From Rhodococcus sp. KRD197 (GTDB lineage Bacteria > Actinomycetota > Actinomycetes > Mycobacteriales > Mycobacteriaceae), in contig NZ_JABFAO010000016.1 in NCBI RefSeq assembly GCF_017168235.1, positions 62,001 to 126,000 of the forward strand: a stretch of 64,000 bases of DNA, written 5' to 3'. A program made the position numbers and the translations under genes. A model generated the notes under the pieces. That model was not told where the DNA came from. It made no database searches and was given only the letters and a program-made list of their open reading frames with translations. Positions 63,478 to 64,000 of this stretch are shown here, piece after piece (positions within the stretch are counted from its first letter, which is position 1; the number at the start of each line of letters is the position of its first letter).

Positions 63478-63998
63478 GACGCCCTCTTTTCATTGTCGGA
63501 CGAGCGAATGAGCGTCAGAAACGCGTGCTCGAGGTTCGTTTCACGTGTTCGGGCCAGAAGTTCCGCGGGCGTGGATCGAGCAAGGACTGTGCCACCTCGC
63601 ATCAGAATCAGGTCCCCGCACTGCTCGGCCTCGTCCATGACGTGACTCGACACGACGAGTGTGGTGCCGGCTTCAGCCATCTCGCGCAGGCGTGTCCATA
63701 GCTCGGCTCTGAGTACGGGGTCGAGTCCGACGGTCGGTTCGTCGAGCACGAGCAGTTCGGGATTCCCGACGAGGGCACTGGCCAGTGACACGCGACTGAG
63801 CTGACCACCCGAGAGTTGCCCGGCAGCCGTCGTGGCGTGATTGCTGAGCCCGACGGTCTCGATTGCGGCGACGATATCGGCGGGCGGTCGACCGTACAGG
63901 GATGCAAAGTAGGCGACATTGTCTCGAACCGTGAGATCGAGATAGATGCTCGGTGCCTGCGTGACATACCCGACTCTGCGCCGCAGAGCCTTCGAACC
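63474..63998 (-). CDS. ABC exporter ATP-binding protein, N-terminus outside window
   Basis: The C-terminal 174 residues of an ABC ATPase (Rv1687c counterpart); the Walker A part lies beyond the right edge. Visible parts are the Q-loop region RVGYVTQAPSIYLDLTVRDN, signature LSGGQLSRVSLASAL, Walker B LLVLDEPTVGLDP and the H-loop VSSHVMDEAEQC. All look functional. It is the first gene of a three-gene operon with the permease and TetR regulator. Confidence 0.92.
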   Translation of the reverse strand, partial: GSKALRRRVGYVTQAPSIYLDLTVRDNVAYFASLYGRPPADIVAAIETVGLSNHATTAAGQLSGGQLSRVSLASALVGNPELLVLDEPTVGLDPVLRAELWTRLREMAEAGTTLVVSSHVMDEAEQCGDLILMRGGTVLARSTPAELLARTRETNLEHAFLTLIRSSDNEKRAS

Positions 63999-64000
63999 GG

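Overview
The window looks like chromosomal DNA from a high-GC actinobacterium of the Mycobacteriales, most likely Rhodococcus or a close relative. The gene order polA-rpsA-coaE/grpB-uvrB-usp-uvrA-infC-rpmI-rplT-tsnR-pheST-argCJBDFRGH matches the Mycobacterium tuberculosis block around Rv1626-Rv1659. The GTG starts, ATGA/GTGA overlaps and many probable leaderless starts are typical of this order. No phage, insertion sequence, CRISPR array or rRNA operon was seen.

Region 1 (1-9.3 kb): the 3' end of GTP-dependent PEP carboxykinase and a DUF5313 membrane protein converge on a six-gene minus-strand operon (8380 to 1070). This operon encodes a membrane-bound complex related to formate hydrogenlyase and complex I, in the same order as M. 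tuberculosis Rv0082-Rv0087. Its large subunit has lost all four Ni-Fe cysteines. The operon starts behind a structured leader that holds a perfect 12-bp inverted repeat and a possible short upstream ORF. A GyrI-like protein and an unusual tRNA-Leu(CAA) follow.

Region 2 (9.6-16.1 kb): the ANTAR response regulator pdtaR and a complete branched-chain amino acid type ABC transporter. The binding protein lies on plus and livFGMH on minus, converging on a shared terminator. LivH carries an extra extracytoplasmic domain.

Region 3 (16.3-42.6 kb): DNA repair and translation genes (polA, rpsA, coaE, uvrB, uvrA) mixed with thioredoxin, a GlxA-like regulator, a universal stress protein, a HelD-family helicase, a metallo-beta-lactamase protein and a DoxX-like protein with a long 11-residue-repeat tail. 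polA, uvrB and uvrA each have a TGTCGG-N10-TAnnnT type element with identical spacing upstream. This suggests joint control by the LexA-independent (PafBC) DNA-damage response. The most unusual gene is at 31377-34286: a secreted-type alpha/beta hydrolase joined through a membrane helix to a cytoplasmic ABC ATPase, followed by its permease.

Region 4 (42.6-58.7 kb): the infC-rpmI-rplT operon. infC appears to start at AUC behind a perfect Shine-Dalgarno sequence and an intrinsic-terminator leader. tsnR, pheST and the full arginine operon argCJBDFRGH with its own repressor follow.

Region 5 (58.8-64 kb): a lipase/acyl-CoA-synthetase-like fusion (Rv1683 type), a Trm112-like protein, a TetR regulator and an ABC exporter whose ATPase runs off the window edge, in the same order as Rv1683-Rv1687c.

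All functional calls come from reading protein motifs and gene order by eye. No database search was run.
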